Shown here: positions 1 through 6,975 of the stretch, piece by piece
How the letters are laid out: every line of letters starts with the position of its first letter
Numbering within the stretch: the stretch's first letter is position 1
Source of the DNA: Beroe ovata
Taxonomy: Eukaryota; Ctenophora; Nuda; Beroida; Beroidae
Reading direction: 5' to 3'
Assembly (NCBI GenBank): GCA_946803715.1
Contig: CAMPET010000019.1
Location: forward strand, 402,195 to 412,753
DNA length: 10,559 nucleotides
The notes under the pieces: model-generated
Database searches by the model: none
What the model was told of the DNA's origin: nothing
Seen by the model: the letters and a program-made list of their open reading frames with translations, nothing else
Translations under genes and position numbers: made by a program

Positions 1-60
1 GTGTGTGTGTGTGTGTGTCTGCGTGTGTGTCTGCGTGTGTGTCTGCGTGTGTGTGTGTGT
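1..60. repeat. compound (GT)n microsatellite
   Basis: Nine GT units are followed by three copies of the 10-mer CTGCGTGTGT, then more GT. It touches the left edge of the window, so its full length is unknown. Confidence 0.95.
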
Positions 61-522
61 GGTACATGGCACCGATGTCACATGATGACCATGTTGTCAC
101 ATGTCACATTCTGATGGCTCGCACCATGACTCACTGACACTCCCCACGCATCAAATAATGATAAACAAGTGACAGCATTATTAATCTAACATTCAAATCG
201 ATTCCAAAGATAACTCTCTGCGTCAGTCGAAATCCCGACTACCCAAAAAACACGCGGAATTGTGGCCTCACACGGAGATTCCTCCCTATAAAACACTGAA
301 TTGACCCGCATTACCTAACTTCGCATCTTTGTGCTGAGCGTGAGTTGAACTGATGGTATCGCATCATTCCACCCTAATGCTATTATAATCCAGGCTATGG
401 TTGTATCAGAGTATCAAGCAACTTCCCAATGGGGTTTGAGTGGGGTTTTTTCTATTAGTTATCACACACAGGTTAACCTGGGTTTAACCTGGCATACAGG
501 TACCTGGTTAATGCAGTTTTAC
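61..522. other. non-coding, downstream intron of the ANKEF1-like gene
   Basis: No coding exon could be supported on either strand. The stretch must be intron on the minus strand, because exon 7 ends in the middle of a codon at 523. It holds two short perfect palindromes near its right end (469-480 and 497-506). Confidence 0.6.
469..506. repeat. cluster of short palindromes
   Basis: CAGGTTAACCTG (469-480) and CAGGTACCTG (497-506) are both perfect palindromes. They are separated by a third AACCTGG-type copy at 485-492. They share a CAGGT/ACCTG half-site and lie just downstream of exon 7 of the minus-strand gene. Function unknown. Confidence 0.6.
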
Positions 523-602
523 CTGTGTTGGTTAGGCTATCAGGCTCAGCGCCGTGATTCAGTAGGATTGTGAGAAGCGATGTGTACCCCAGCTTGCAAC
601 AC
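523..602 (-). CDS. ANKEF1: ANKEF1-like exon 7 (ankyrin repeat 6)
   Basis: Acceptor ATCATCAG ends at 603 and donor GTAAAA is at 522-517. The first base completes TGG, giving TPVHW across the junction, followed by CCKLGYTSLLTILLNHGAEP and DSLTNT. It ends one base into a codon, probably Gly. No convincing next exon is seen at 1-522, so the gene continues outside the window. Confidence 0.78.
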
Positions 603-3600
603 CTGATGATATAATATGTAACACATATGTAATACATACACAGGAGTGAGTGGTGTCAGGGGGGAGCGTGAGTCTGTCGCAAGTTGATGAGTTGATGTTA
701 GATACTAATTGTGTTGACACTGGTGTCAATACTAGTGTCAGCATCGCCAGGTTACTAATGAAGACACTATAATGTCAGTAACTTATACTGGTGACACCAG
801 TGTCAGCAACACTAGTGCCAGATATAATGTCAGATACTAATGGTGTCACACTGGTGTCTATACTAGTGTCAGTAACACTATTGTCAGTAGTTACCAGTGA
901 ACGGGAGTGTTATTCTCAGAGTCACTGACATCCAGGCTCGCTCCTCCCTGTAGTAGAAGCTCAACCAGCTCCACCTTGTTCTGTTTGACACCCACCATCA
1001 GTGGTGTCAAACCTTCCTGGCGGGAGACAAATTGGTGTCAAGATGTAATACCGTCGGAGACGAGAGTTGTGTCAAGCGAGTAGGTCGTAGCAGTTTGTTG
1101 AAGACTATGATAGTGGTGTCAAGACTTTGTGGGTAACAGGTAGCAGAGTTCACTTATTTTTGTGAACTGTGAAGTGTGACAACTGACATTTTATCAGTAG
1201 TTGTCAACCCTGATTAAAAACTGTCAACCCTGATTAAACTGTTGCAGAAAAAACCCTGAGAAAACTGTCAAACACCTGCGTTAACGCGTCACGCGCTAGT
1301 ATTAACTACAAGGATGGTAAGTAGCAGATATCAAGACCTGTTACCCAAAATAAATACCCTAAAACTGGTAGCTAGCTGTGACGTGGGTTGAGACGAAAAT
1401 ATCACACTATTAAAGTATTAATACCGAGGTGGGTACTGGGTACTAACGATGCTCATTGAGAAGCGTGAACTGTCACTATTCTTAGAAATCTGCATTTTGA
1501 AACCAGTCACGTGGATCAAATTGATTCAAAACCAGACACCACTTTATTCACCCCCCCCCTTAAAGCAACACCATTATGATATTCATTCTTATTAACCGCT
1601 AGCGATTTACTTTACTTTGAACACCAAAATTGGGCACACGCGAGTCAAAATCGATTTGTGAAATGGTTCTATATAATCGAATGCGATTCGAAATTCTCAT
1701 AAATTGATTCTCGTCGGGGCTGTGAAGCAAGCGACAGAGAGATTATTTTGCTCTTGCTTGAATACTTCTGTACTTTGGATACACGTTTTGAGGGCTTTTC
1801 CCTACTTTAATTCATGATAGCAGTTAGCACGCAACAATTGCCGCTTATTGTTATGCTAATTACTAAATTGACTAATTAATTGGGTAATTACCGCGTTGAT
1901 CCTCTCCGTGTCCGCCTCGTAATTGATGAGTTTTTCAGCAGATGAGAGGAGACCCTCTTCCACGCAGTATGAGAGCAGTGATTCCTTGTTACCGTTCTGA
2001 GGTGTTATTCAGATTTAAGTAGTTAATAAGATGTAATTAAAGTGTGATTAGGATATAATCATCAATCAGTTATCATTATGCGCATAAGTTTGAATGAATG
2101 TGATGATTTGAGAACTTTAGAAATATGAGCATGGGTAAGCAGCAATGATGTCACAAGTTATGAAACATGATATATGCGAGGGTTAGCATCAATTGAATAA
2201 TGATGATGGGGAGTTGTCATGGCAACACACACACGTTGCTCAGAGCTCAGATCGGGATTAGAGTTGGACATGAATACCGTGCCTAGTGCGTAGACAAGTC
2301 TGCTAATAACAGTATTTCATACTACGACCGTGTCGATTGTTGATAGACCTTCCCAGGGCTCGGGAATTTCACGGTTTGCATTTCAGACAGTCAATCATTA
2401 CCATACTACGAGCCAACTGTATTTTAACCATAGAGAAGTCATTGATCAATAATGCATAATCGGTTCATGCATTGCATTAAACCTTGATTGTATTTTGTAC
2501 AAGTGAGTACATGGAATCAATGTCATACCTCCTCATGCTATTTAAGAAGGACTGATTCATGCCTAAATTGCTATAAATTCCTAACATGCTTGTAACTTTG
2601 TAATAAGTAGAATTCACTCAGTGACCATGGTAACACTCCATCACCTTAGTTAAAACAACAAGTTACCAATTCACTTCTACACTCTCCTACGTTACATTCT
2701 GTAGCGGACACACAGACACAGATGCACACACAAACAAACACACACAGACACTCTCATACACAAACGCACAGAGGTATGAATACTGAATAGGTATTGAGCA
2801 TGGACAATTGTAAATAATACTGCGTTACCTTGGCAACCAACGATTGGTACACTGTGTTACGCTCATATTATGAAGCCCTCAGCAACAAAATTCTCGGGAA
2901 TGAACCAACCATCGTTTGGGATTAAAACCACCAGTTCCTATCCTCTTATTCATGGAGGTAGATGCTCCTAGAATGCAAATAATCTATTAACTTGTGCAAG
3001 GTGCACTGCATAATGGTTTAAGCAAGACATATTTAGCATATTAAAGGTTGCAGATACTTTAAAAACGCGTGAGAGTGTGTTTGTGTGTGTGTGTATGTGC
3101 GTGTGAGCCACCCTGGTTCCTAGTAAACTATAAAATCGGTTAGTCGAACTGCCTCAAAATAAGACTGGGTTAAAGAGTGAGGAACACTTAAACCACTTCC
3201 TCAAGGGATTTGATTTCTCGGACAAAAACGGATCCTTTGCCACAGAAATACATATAAGGAAGTGCACGTTGTTAAAAGCTACTTTGTCCATGCATTAATA
3301 GAATGATTTTAGATTTTGGGCATATGAACTAAAATATTGACGACCTAAAATAGCGTAATCTTCTCAATGTTACCCCTATTTTACCCTTCTATTATAGTCA
3401 CTGCTCAATAATCATTTCCTCTGCATATTCCCGACGATAACTTGCTCACGGAAATCGAAATTGGAGCACACACACTTAATTATACCTACAGCAATTCTAT
3501 ACTGCAGTAGGTATAAGCTGTAAATGTTTTCGAGATTTAAATTCACTGCAGATCAGCTATCCAGAACGAGAATTTAAATTATTCTCCCTGTTTGCTTATG

Positions 3601-5710
3601 TTTCCTTATTTCTTGGCACAGCATCTCACAAATCATGACACTGTAAACGGTGAGTGATGAATAATGAATTTCCTAACACCTCTCTCCCGTCCCAGCATGT
3701 CACTATTCAGCTCTGGAGGTAACACATTCCCGGACATTGCCCTTGTCTCCTTCCTGTCTCTTTGTTGTATCCTCTCCACGTTTCTCAACCCCTTGGTGAT
3801 GATCTACAACTACAGAAAGAGCAATAGCACCCCTAAAATCCTGTTTTTCAGCCTTGCCACCTGTGATTTTCTCATCTGCCTCATCCTACCACTCAAATCT
3901 ATTCACAGCATATACAGGACCGAATCTCCAAAATGTAACTTCACGACAGATGAAGGGTTTGCGTGTATAACGGACTTTTCGCCCAGTTTTGGACAGCGAG
4001 TAATCAGTTCGGTGATCCTCACTCTATCCCTCTCTCCCAGCTGCTTCACTTCAATCCTCGCCATCACGAGGTACATTACAATCAGGTTCCCGTTCAAGGT
4101 TATCGAGTTGAGGTACAGTGTGGTGTTTGTGAGTGTGTACCTCATCTACTCTCTGTTAGCTAACTGCATTGTCGTGTTCGATGAGTTTGCCGTATACCGG
4201 CATAACATCAACATGGTTATCAACCCCTACTACTTCTCAAGAACATTTGATGCGCCGGCAGCGGACGTCTTGGTTCTGGTTTTTTGCATTTGGCCTCTCA
4301 TAGTATCCCAGTTGCTGAGCATTGGTGCTTCAATCCTAACTATAGTTCACCTCGTAAAAACTGCTAAAGTTACAGAGGACAGCCACTCACAGATAAACAG
4401 CACCAAAGTCAGCATGAAAATCCTCATCACAAACCTTAGCGGTTTGTTTCTATCAGGAGCTGCAGCTATTGCTGTAGAAATGCAAGTCAGAATTGGGATG
4501 GAAGCAGCTTCCTTTGACTTTCGGGATCAGGTTTTGGACTTAGTAACGATGGTCATGGTGCCAGTATTTTTATCCTCTATCCATCCAATTATCTTCATTA
4601 TTTTCACCCCAAATGCTATTCGTGTATTCAGGAAACAATCTAAAGTTTCACCAATGCTTTATCCCACCAAGAACTTCTCAGGCAGTAGGAGCACACTTCA
4701 TAGATTCTTCTTTGTTCCTCATATAGACAATTCATCGCCTTTATCAACAAACAATACCAGCCCAAGAGCTGTATGTTAAGTTAGAGTTAATAGAATGGTC
4801 AGTTTATATAGATGCAAATTATCAACAAATTTATTCTATAACAATGCAATCCAATGCACTGTGGTATAATTTTATTTGAACTGTTAGGGCCTTGTTGAAT
4901 ATCTATTTATTTATAATCAACAGAACATGTGCTTACAATTTTGTTGTCCTTACTTATCAACCTGACTTAACAAATAAATCGGACTTAACTTAACTGATGG
5001 TATACAAGAATGAATATATACATACAGGAATGTTCACATCAGCTCCATTCTTGCAAAGCTTGTCTAAACACCTCAAGTGTCGCTGTGTAGGTTTTAGTGC
5101 ATACCATAGAACACTCCTTCCCTCCTTATCAACAGCTGAGGGGAATAAGATGATAATTTTAGCATATGGTGGTACTTGAGCTGTTACTAAATAAAATTTA
5201 ATGAGTCTTACCATTAACTTTGGTGTTGGCTTCAAGTAATGTATCAATAACATGATCATAGCCATAATCCACTGCTAGCATCAATGATGTTCTTCCTGAA
5301 AAATTGAGGTTGTTTCTATGTTAACAACAACTCATGTAACTCCTTTTATTCATTGAAATTTGATTTGCATCTTCTATCAGTTACCTAGATGATCCCTCCT
5401 GTCAATGCTTGCCCCAAGTTCTAATAAGTGCAGGATCATAGGAATATCTGCATTTTTAACAGCTGAGTGAATGCCACACTCTCCCTCAGGCTGGACTGCA
5501 AATCAATTACCTCAATTGCATATATACATTCTCAACAAATCATTCAAGAAACCAGCCAATCAATAGCAATTAATTTTCACCTATTAAGTTTACAATTCCA
5601 GGAACACCATTATAGCATAGTTTCTCAACTTGGGCAGAGTCCCCCTGTTTTACACTGAAAAGAAATTTTCTTCCTTGTAACAGCTGGAGTTGGTTGAATC
5701 CATCTGCCAT
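523..5710 (-). CDS. ANKEF1: ANKEF1-like ankyrin-repeat protein, N-terminal seven exons (partial)
   Basis: Minus-strand spliced gene, exons in order: 5710-5581, 5495-5385, 5295-5212, 5135-5026, 1996-1892, 1016-895, 602-523. Every intron is GT-AG and every junction keeps frame, giving about 247 residues. Seen: an N-terminal helix-rich stretch (1-44), then about six ankyrin repeats (roughly 45-80, 81-110, 114-145, 146-180, 181-212, 216-247) with typical signatures such as LLELGAS, GRTSLMLA, NGADVN, GLTPLM, TPVHW and LLNHGAEPD. Recalled from the family: vertebrate ANKEF1 has the unusual third-repeat pattern VDNEGKGVLFY...PTKRHYRC...GADVN; here it is VDKEGRSVLWY...PTQRHLRC...GADVN. The N-terminus also aligns. 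ANKEF1 is about 780 residues, with more ankyrin repeats and an EF-hand region, so roughly two thirds lies beyond the left edge. Mouse work links it to the sperm axoneme. The ATG is preceded in frame by TGA eight codons upstream. A generic ankyrin protein is the alternative. Confidence 0.75.
651..1120. repeat. degenerate minisatellite, core TGGTGTCA / TAGTGTCA
   Basis: The 8-mer TGGTGTCA occurs at 651, 721, 841, 1002, 1034 and 1113. Variants TAGTGTCA, TGGTGTCT, ATGTCAG and TTGTCAG lie between them, along with a perfect 15-bp inverted repeat ACTGGTGACACCAGT (787-801). Spacing is irregular. The array fills the intron between exons 6 and 7 and reaches past exon 6, with one core copy (1002-1009) inside that exon. 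Confidence 0.75.
895..1016 (-). CDS. ANKEF1: ANKEF1-like exon 6 (ankyrin repeat 5)
   Basis: Acceptor CTCCCGCCAG ends at 1017 and donor GTAAC is at 894-890. It codes EGLTPLMVGVKQNKVELVEL, then LLQGGASLDVSDSENNTPVH plus two bases TG. This is a strong ankyrin match. The junction INA-EGLTP is about three residues shorter than a usual repeat linker, so a microexon or a local deletion is possible. TGGTGTCA-like repeats surround the exon on both sides. Confidence 0.85.
1017..1891. other. intron 5 of the ANKEF1-like gene
   Basis: This 875-bp stretch has no exon-like reading frame. Contents: the end of the TGGTGTCA array, a hairpin AGTTCAC/GTGAACT (1147-1168), a 20-bp direct repeat (1202-1238), the palindrome GCGTTAACGC near 1279, a run of nine C at 1551-1559, and a near-palindrome TCGAATGCGATTCGA near 1678. 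Confidence 0.6.
1202..1238. repeat. two-copy 20-bp tandem repeat
   Basis: TGTCAACCCTGATTAAA occurs at 1202 and again at 1222, separated only by AAC, so the period is 20 bp. A third decayed trace (AAACTGTCAAACACC) follows at about 1263. Confidence 0.85.
1892..1996 (-). CDS. ANKEF1: ANKEF1-like exon 5 (divergent ankyrin repeat 4)
   Basis: Exactly 35 codons in phase 0 between acceptor ACCTCAG (ending 1997) and donor GTAATT (1891-1886). It reads NGNKESLLSYCVEEGLLSSA, then EKLINYEADTERINA. This is a loose ankyrin repeat whose helix pattern and long inter-helix spacing match repeat 4 of ANKEF1. Phase 0 at both ends fits exon 4 upstream and exon 6 downstream. Confidence 0.75.
2708..2772. repeat. 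imperfect (CA)n tract
   Basis: A CACACA-rich stretch interrupted by GACA, AAAC and TCTCATA units. It lies in the large intron. It is complementary in kind to the GT tract at 3071-3106, so the two could pair in a transcript. Confidence 0.85.
3071..3106. repeat. imperfect (GT)n tract
   Basis: GTGTGTTTGTGTGTGTGTGT followed by ATGTGCGTGTGAG. A simple-sequence repeat about 300 bp from the CA-rich tract, in the opposite dinucleotide sense. Confidence 0.85.
3480..3516. repeat. 10-bp inverted repeat upstream of the GPCR
   Basis: TTATACCTAC (3480-3489) is inverted as GTAGGTATAA (3507-3516) around a 17-base loop. About 50 bases downstream is a second pair, ATTTAAATTC/GAATTTAAAT (about 3534-3580). Both lie within 200 bp of the GPCR start codon. 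They could be regulatory or chance AT-rich symmetry. Confidence 0.5.
3664..4779 (+). CDS. intronless rhodopsin-class (class A) GPCR, orphan
   Basis: A complete 371-residue seven-helix receptor, expected in the plasma membrane. Estimated helices: 25-48, 58-82, 112-138, 150-172, 201-230, 249-272, 290-314. Class A landmarks seen: FLNPLV with Asn 42 in helix 1, LATCD with Asp 68 in helix 2, and ITRY at 134-137 at the end of helix 3, where Thr replaces the Asp/Glu of DRY. The helix 7 motif is HPIIF (307-311) in place of NPxxY, followed by an FTPNAIRVFRK helix 8. Helix 6 lacks CWxP. Cys 91 and Cys 101 precede helix 3, but the second extracellular loop (about 174-200) has no Cys, so the usual disulfide is absent. 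Asn 92 is a possible glycosylation site. Two in-frame TGA codons directly before the ATG fix the start region, with Met 12 as an alternative. The ligand cannot be inferred. The gene lies inside an intron of the opposite-strand ANKEF1-like gene. Confidence 0.88.
   Translation: MNFLTPLSRPSMSLFSSGGNTFPDIALVSFLSLCCILSTFLNPLVMIYNYRKSNSTPKILFFSLATCDFLICLILPLKSIHSIYRTESPKCNFTTDEGFACITDFSPSFGQRVISSVILTLSLSPSCFTSILAITRYITIRFPFKVIELRYSVVFVSVYLIYSLLANCIVVFDEFAVYRHNINMVINPYYFSRTFDAPAADVLVLVFCIWPLIVSQLLSIGASILTIVHLVKTAKVTEDSHSQINSTKVSMKILITNLSGLFLSGAAAIAVEMQVRIGMEAASFDFRDQVLDLVTMVMVPVFLSSIHPIIFIIFTPNAIRVFRKQSKVSPMLYPTKNFSGSRSTLHRFFFVPHIDNSSPLSTNNTSPRAVC
4973..4978 (+). promoter_or_regulatory. candidate polyadenylation signal for the GPCR
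   Basis: AATAAA lies about 195 bases after the receptor stop codon, within AT-rich sequence. It is only about 48 bases before the ANKEF1-like exon 4 on the other strand, so the receptor transcript could end inside the host intron or slightly overlap that exon. Confidence 0.45.
5026..5135 (-). CDS. ANKEF1: ANKEF1-like exon 4 (ankyrin repeat 3)
   Basis: Acceptor CCCCTCAG ends at 5136 and donor GTATGT is at 5025-5020. It reads VDKEGRSVLWYALKPTQRHL, then RCLDKLCKNGADVNIP, ending in phase 0. The PTxRHxRC spacing is the feature that most specifically suggests ANKEF1 and not a generic ankyrin protein. The intron before it is 76 bp. The one after it is about 3.0 kb and contains the GPCR gene. Confidence 0.85.
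5212..5295 (-). CDS. ANKEF1: ANKEF1-like exon 3 (ankyrin repeat 2)
   Basis: Acceptor TTTTTCAG ends at 5296 and donor GTAAG starts at 5211. With the base from exon 2 it reads GRTSLMLAVDYGYDHVIDTL and so on to KVN, a textbook ankyrin repeat. It ends one base into the next codon. The preceding intron is 89 bp. Confidence 0.85.
5385..5495 (-). CDS. ANKEF1: ANKEF1-like exon 2 (ankyrin repeat 1)
   Basis: Acceptor TTTGCAG is at 5496-5502 and the donor GTAAC at 5384-5380. It opens with two bases completing a Val codon from exon 1 and ends with one base completing Gly 81. It codes an ankyrin helix pair (GIHSAVKNADIPMILHLLEL, then GASIDRRDHL). The preceding intron is 85 bp. Confidence 0.82.
5581..5710 (-). 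CDS. ANKEF1: ANKEF1-like exon 1 (start codon)
   Basis: Codes residues 1-43 plus one base, beginning MADGFNQLQLLQGRKF. An in-frame TGA lies 24 bases upstream of the ATG, which supports the start. The 3' end is a G followed by donor GTGAAA (5580-5575). The segment VKQGDSAQVEKLCYNG resembles the helix that precedes repeat 1 in ANKEF1 homologues. Confidence 0.72.
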
Positions 5711-5837
5711 GAAAGCTTCATAATTTATTCTTCAAATCATGCTGACAATTCATGGGAAAGGTTAGGCAGCTTGCCAAGGTGATGGTTATTGATATAAAAG
5801 AACCTTGTGTCATTGTACTCAACAAAATATCCCCAAT

Positions 5838-5869
5838 GATACAAAGCCAATTATCAATTATAAGGGCAC
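5838..5869 (+). repeat. diverged dispersed repeat, copy 1
   Basis: GATACAAAGCCAATTA, then AAGGGCAC about 20 bases on, resembles GATACAAAGTCAATTTA and AAGGGCAC at 6941-6975. The two copies lie about 1.1 kb apart in the same orientation and bracket the CpG-rich block. The match is partial and could be remnants of one repeat family. Confidence 0.35.
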
Positions 5870-6350
5870 ATTGAAGATTATGCTATATAACATTATATGT
5901 ATACATTGTAAACTCTGTGTTCCCATGTTCTTCTCCAATTCAGGGAACATAGTCCAATGGTTCAATAACAAAAAATGTTCACTCTAAATTTTGAATTTAA
6001 ACTTCCAGCATGCAATGTGCTGCCGAAATGCCGATGTAATTTTTTTCATTGTGACAGATATCTTGCTTGTGCTGCGATAACGTTTTTCAACGAGTTTTTT
6101 TCGATCAATGGTAGACCTAGTCGAGAAGTTCGTTTGCGTTTTACGCACGCTTGACGCAAACTTGTTTTTTGCGATTGTTCCTCTTTTAATTGCAATTTTG
6201 CATCAGCATTTTGTGCTCGTCGATTGATAAAAAACCAGTCAAGAATTTCGAAAATCCTGAACTTTAAAATTGTCGCGCGCGCAGCTAATTCTGAGGCCAG
6301 GCTTTAACCATTTTGGTGTTGACGCATTACAAAAACGGCTTCATCTTGCC

Positions 6351-6502
6351 AAATTTTATTTGACCTCTGTCCATCGCGCGCGCGCGCCATAATCGATGAA
6401 GGCGCGCGTGCGGGGAACAGTTGCGGCAACTGTTTTTTGCTCGCGCGCCTTTACTGATGAAGGCGCGCGCCGCGCGCGATGGACAGAGGTCAAATAAAAT
6501 TT
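6351..6502. mobile_element. CpG-rich foldback / MITE-like element
   Basis: A 152-bp near-perfect palindrome. The outer 32 bases (6351-6382) are an exact inverted repeat of 6471-6502, starting AAATTTTATTTGACCTCTGT. The core is another exact inverted repeat, AACAGTTGC-G-GCAACTGTT (6416-6434). Between them, GGCGCGCG-type blocks pair with a few mismatches. The centre of symmetry falls at about 6425-6426. No open reading frame is credible inside it. Long terminal inverted repeats with no coding capacity are typical of MITEs and foldback elements. A clean target-site duplication could not be identified. It could instead be an unusual structural or regulatory palindrome. Confidence 0.65.
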
Positions 6503-6530
6503 GATGACAAATGCATTTCGTTTGTTCCCG

Positions 6531-6570
6531 CGCTGCGTGACCCAAATACCCCGCTGCGTGACCCAAATAG
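6531..6570 (+). repeat. two-copy 21-bp tandem repeat
   Basis: CGCTGCGTGACCCAAATA occurs at 6531 and again at 6552 with identical sequence, separated by CCC. It contains TGACC, part of a nuclear-receptor-type half-site. It lies about 30 bases to the right of the foldback element. Confidence 0.85.
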
Positions 6571-6726
6571 GGCAGTGATGACATGGCGCGCGCAAGAAAC
6601 AGTGGACAGATAACATCCGGCGAAGCAATACCAAATAAAACGCGTTGCAATGCTTGTTGTGTGTTGTGTGTCCGGAGTCAGTCGGATACTCATTACTCAG
6701 ATACAGATATTTAGTAATAATTTCAT

Positions 6727-6766
6727 TTTTTTAGGTTTTTGATGTATTTTTTAGGATTTTGATGTA
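6727..6766 (+). repeat. two-copy 20-bp T-rich tandem repeat
   Basis: TTTTTTAGGTTTTTGATGTA is followed directly by TTTTTTAGGATTTTGATGTA, differing at one base. A decayed third unit (TTTATTTGGGATTT) follows. Confidence 0.85.
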
Positions 6767-6940
6767 TTTATTTGGGATTTACACTTGGAATAAGAATTTA
6801 AAGGAAATTTCTGGTATTCCTCCTTGGTTACTAATTTGTGCATTGTAGGCAATCTGTAAATATACTAGATTTTAATAATGATTCATATTATTTAACATTT
6901 GAATATTAAGGGCTTCAGATGATTGAACATTGTACACAAA

Positions 6941-6975
6941 GATACAAAGTCAATTTAATCTAATATTAAGGGCAC
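6941..6975 (+). repeat. diverged dispersed repeat, copy 2
   Basis: Partner of 5838-5869. It shares GATACAAAG, CAATT and AAGGGCAC in the same order. A short TAATATTAAGGGC motif here also occurs at 6902-6913. Confidence 0.35.

Larger units (their letters stand above)
1997..3663. other. left part of the large ANKEF1-like intron 4
   Basis: No coding exon is supported on either strand. It contains a CA-rich tract (2708-2772), a GT-rich tract (3071-3106) and a 10-bp inverted repeat (3480-3516). The right end must contain the promoter and 5' untranslated region of the plus-strand GPCR, but no unambiguous TATA box or initiator was recognised. Confidence 0.55.

Noticed and set aside
559-744. Minus-strand 61-codon open frame
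   Set aside because: It overlaps ANKEF1-like exon 7 in the wrong frame. The frame that gives an ankyrin repeat is different and is bounded by splice sites.
1-3663. Search for tRNA, rRNA, CRISPR or transposase genes
   Set aside because: No cloverleaf, ribosomal RNA core sequence, regularly spaced repeat array or transposase motif was seen.
3903-4163. Minus- and plus-strand open frames of 66-80 codons inside the receptor gene
   Set aside because: They are other-frame readings of the clearly coding GPCR sequence.
5467-5987. Plus-strand open frames of 60-63 codons
   Set aside because: One is antisense to ANKEF1-like exon 2 and its intron, the other lies in AT-rich intergenic DNA. Neither has recognisable protein features.
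6327-6693. Overlapping minus-strand open frames of 67-107 codons across the CpG-rich block
   Set aside because: They arise because CGCGCG runs lack stop codons and encode Arg/Ala-rich strings in several frames. There is no domain and no consistent codon use, and they cross the palindrome.
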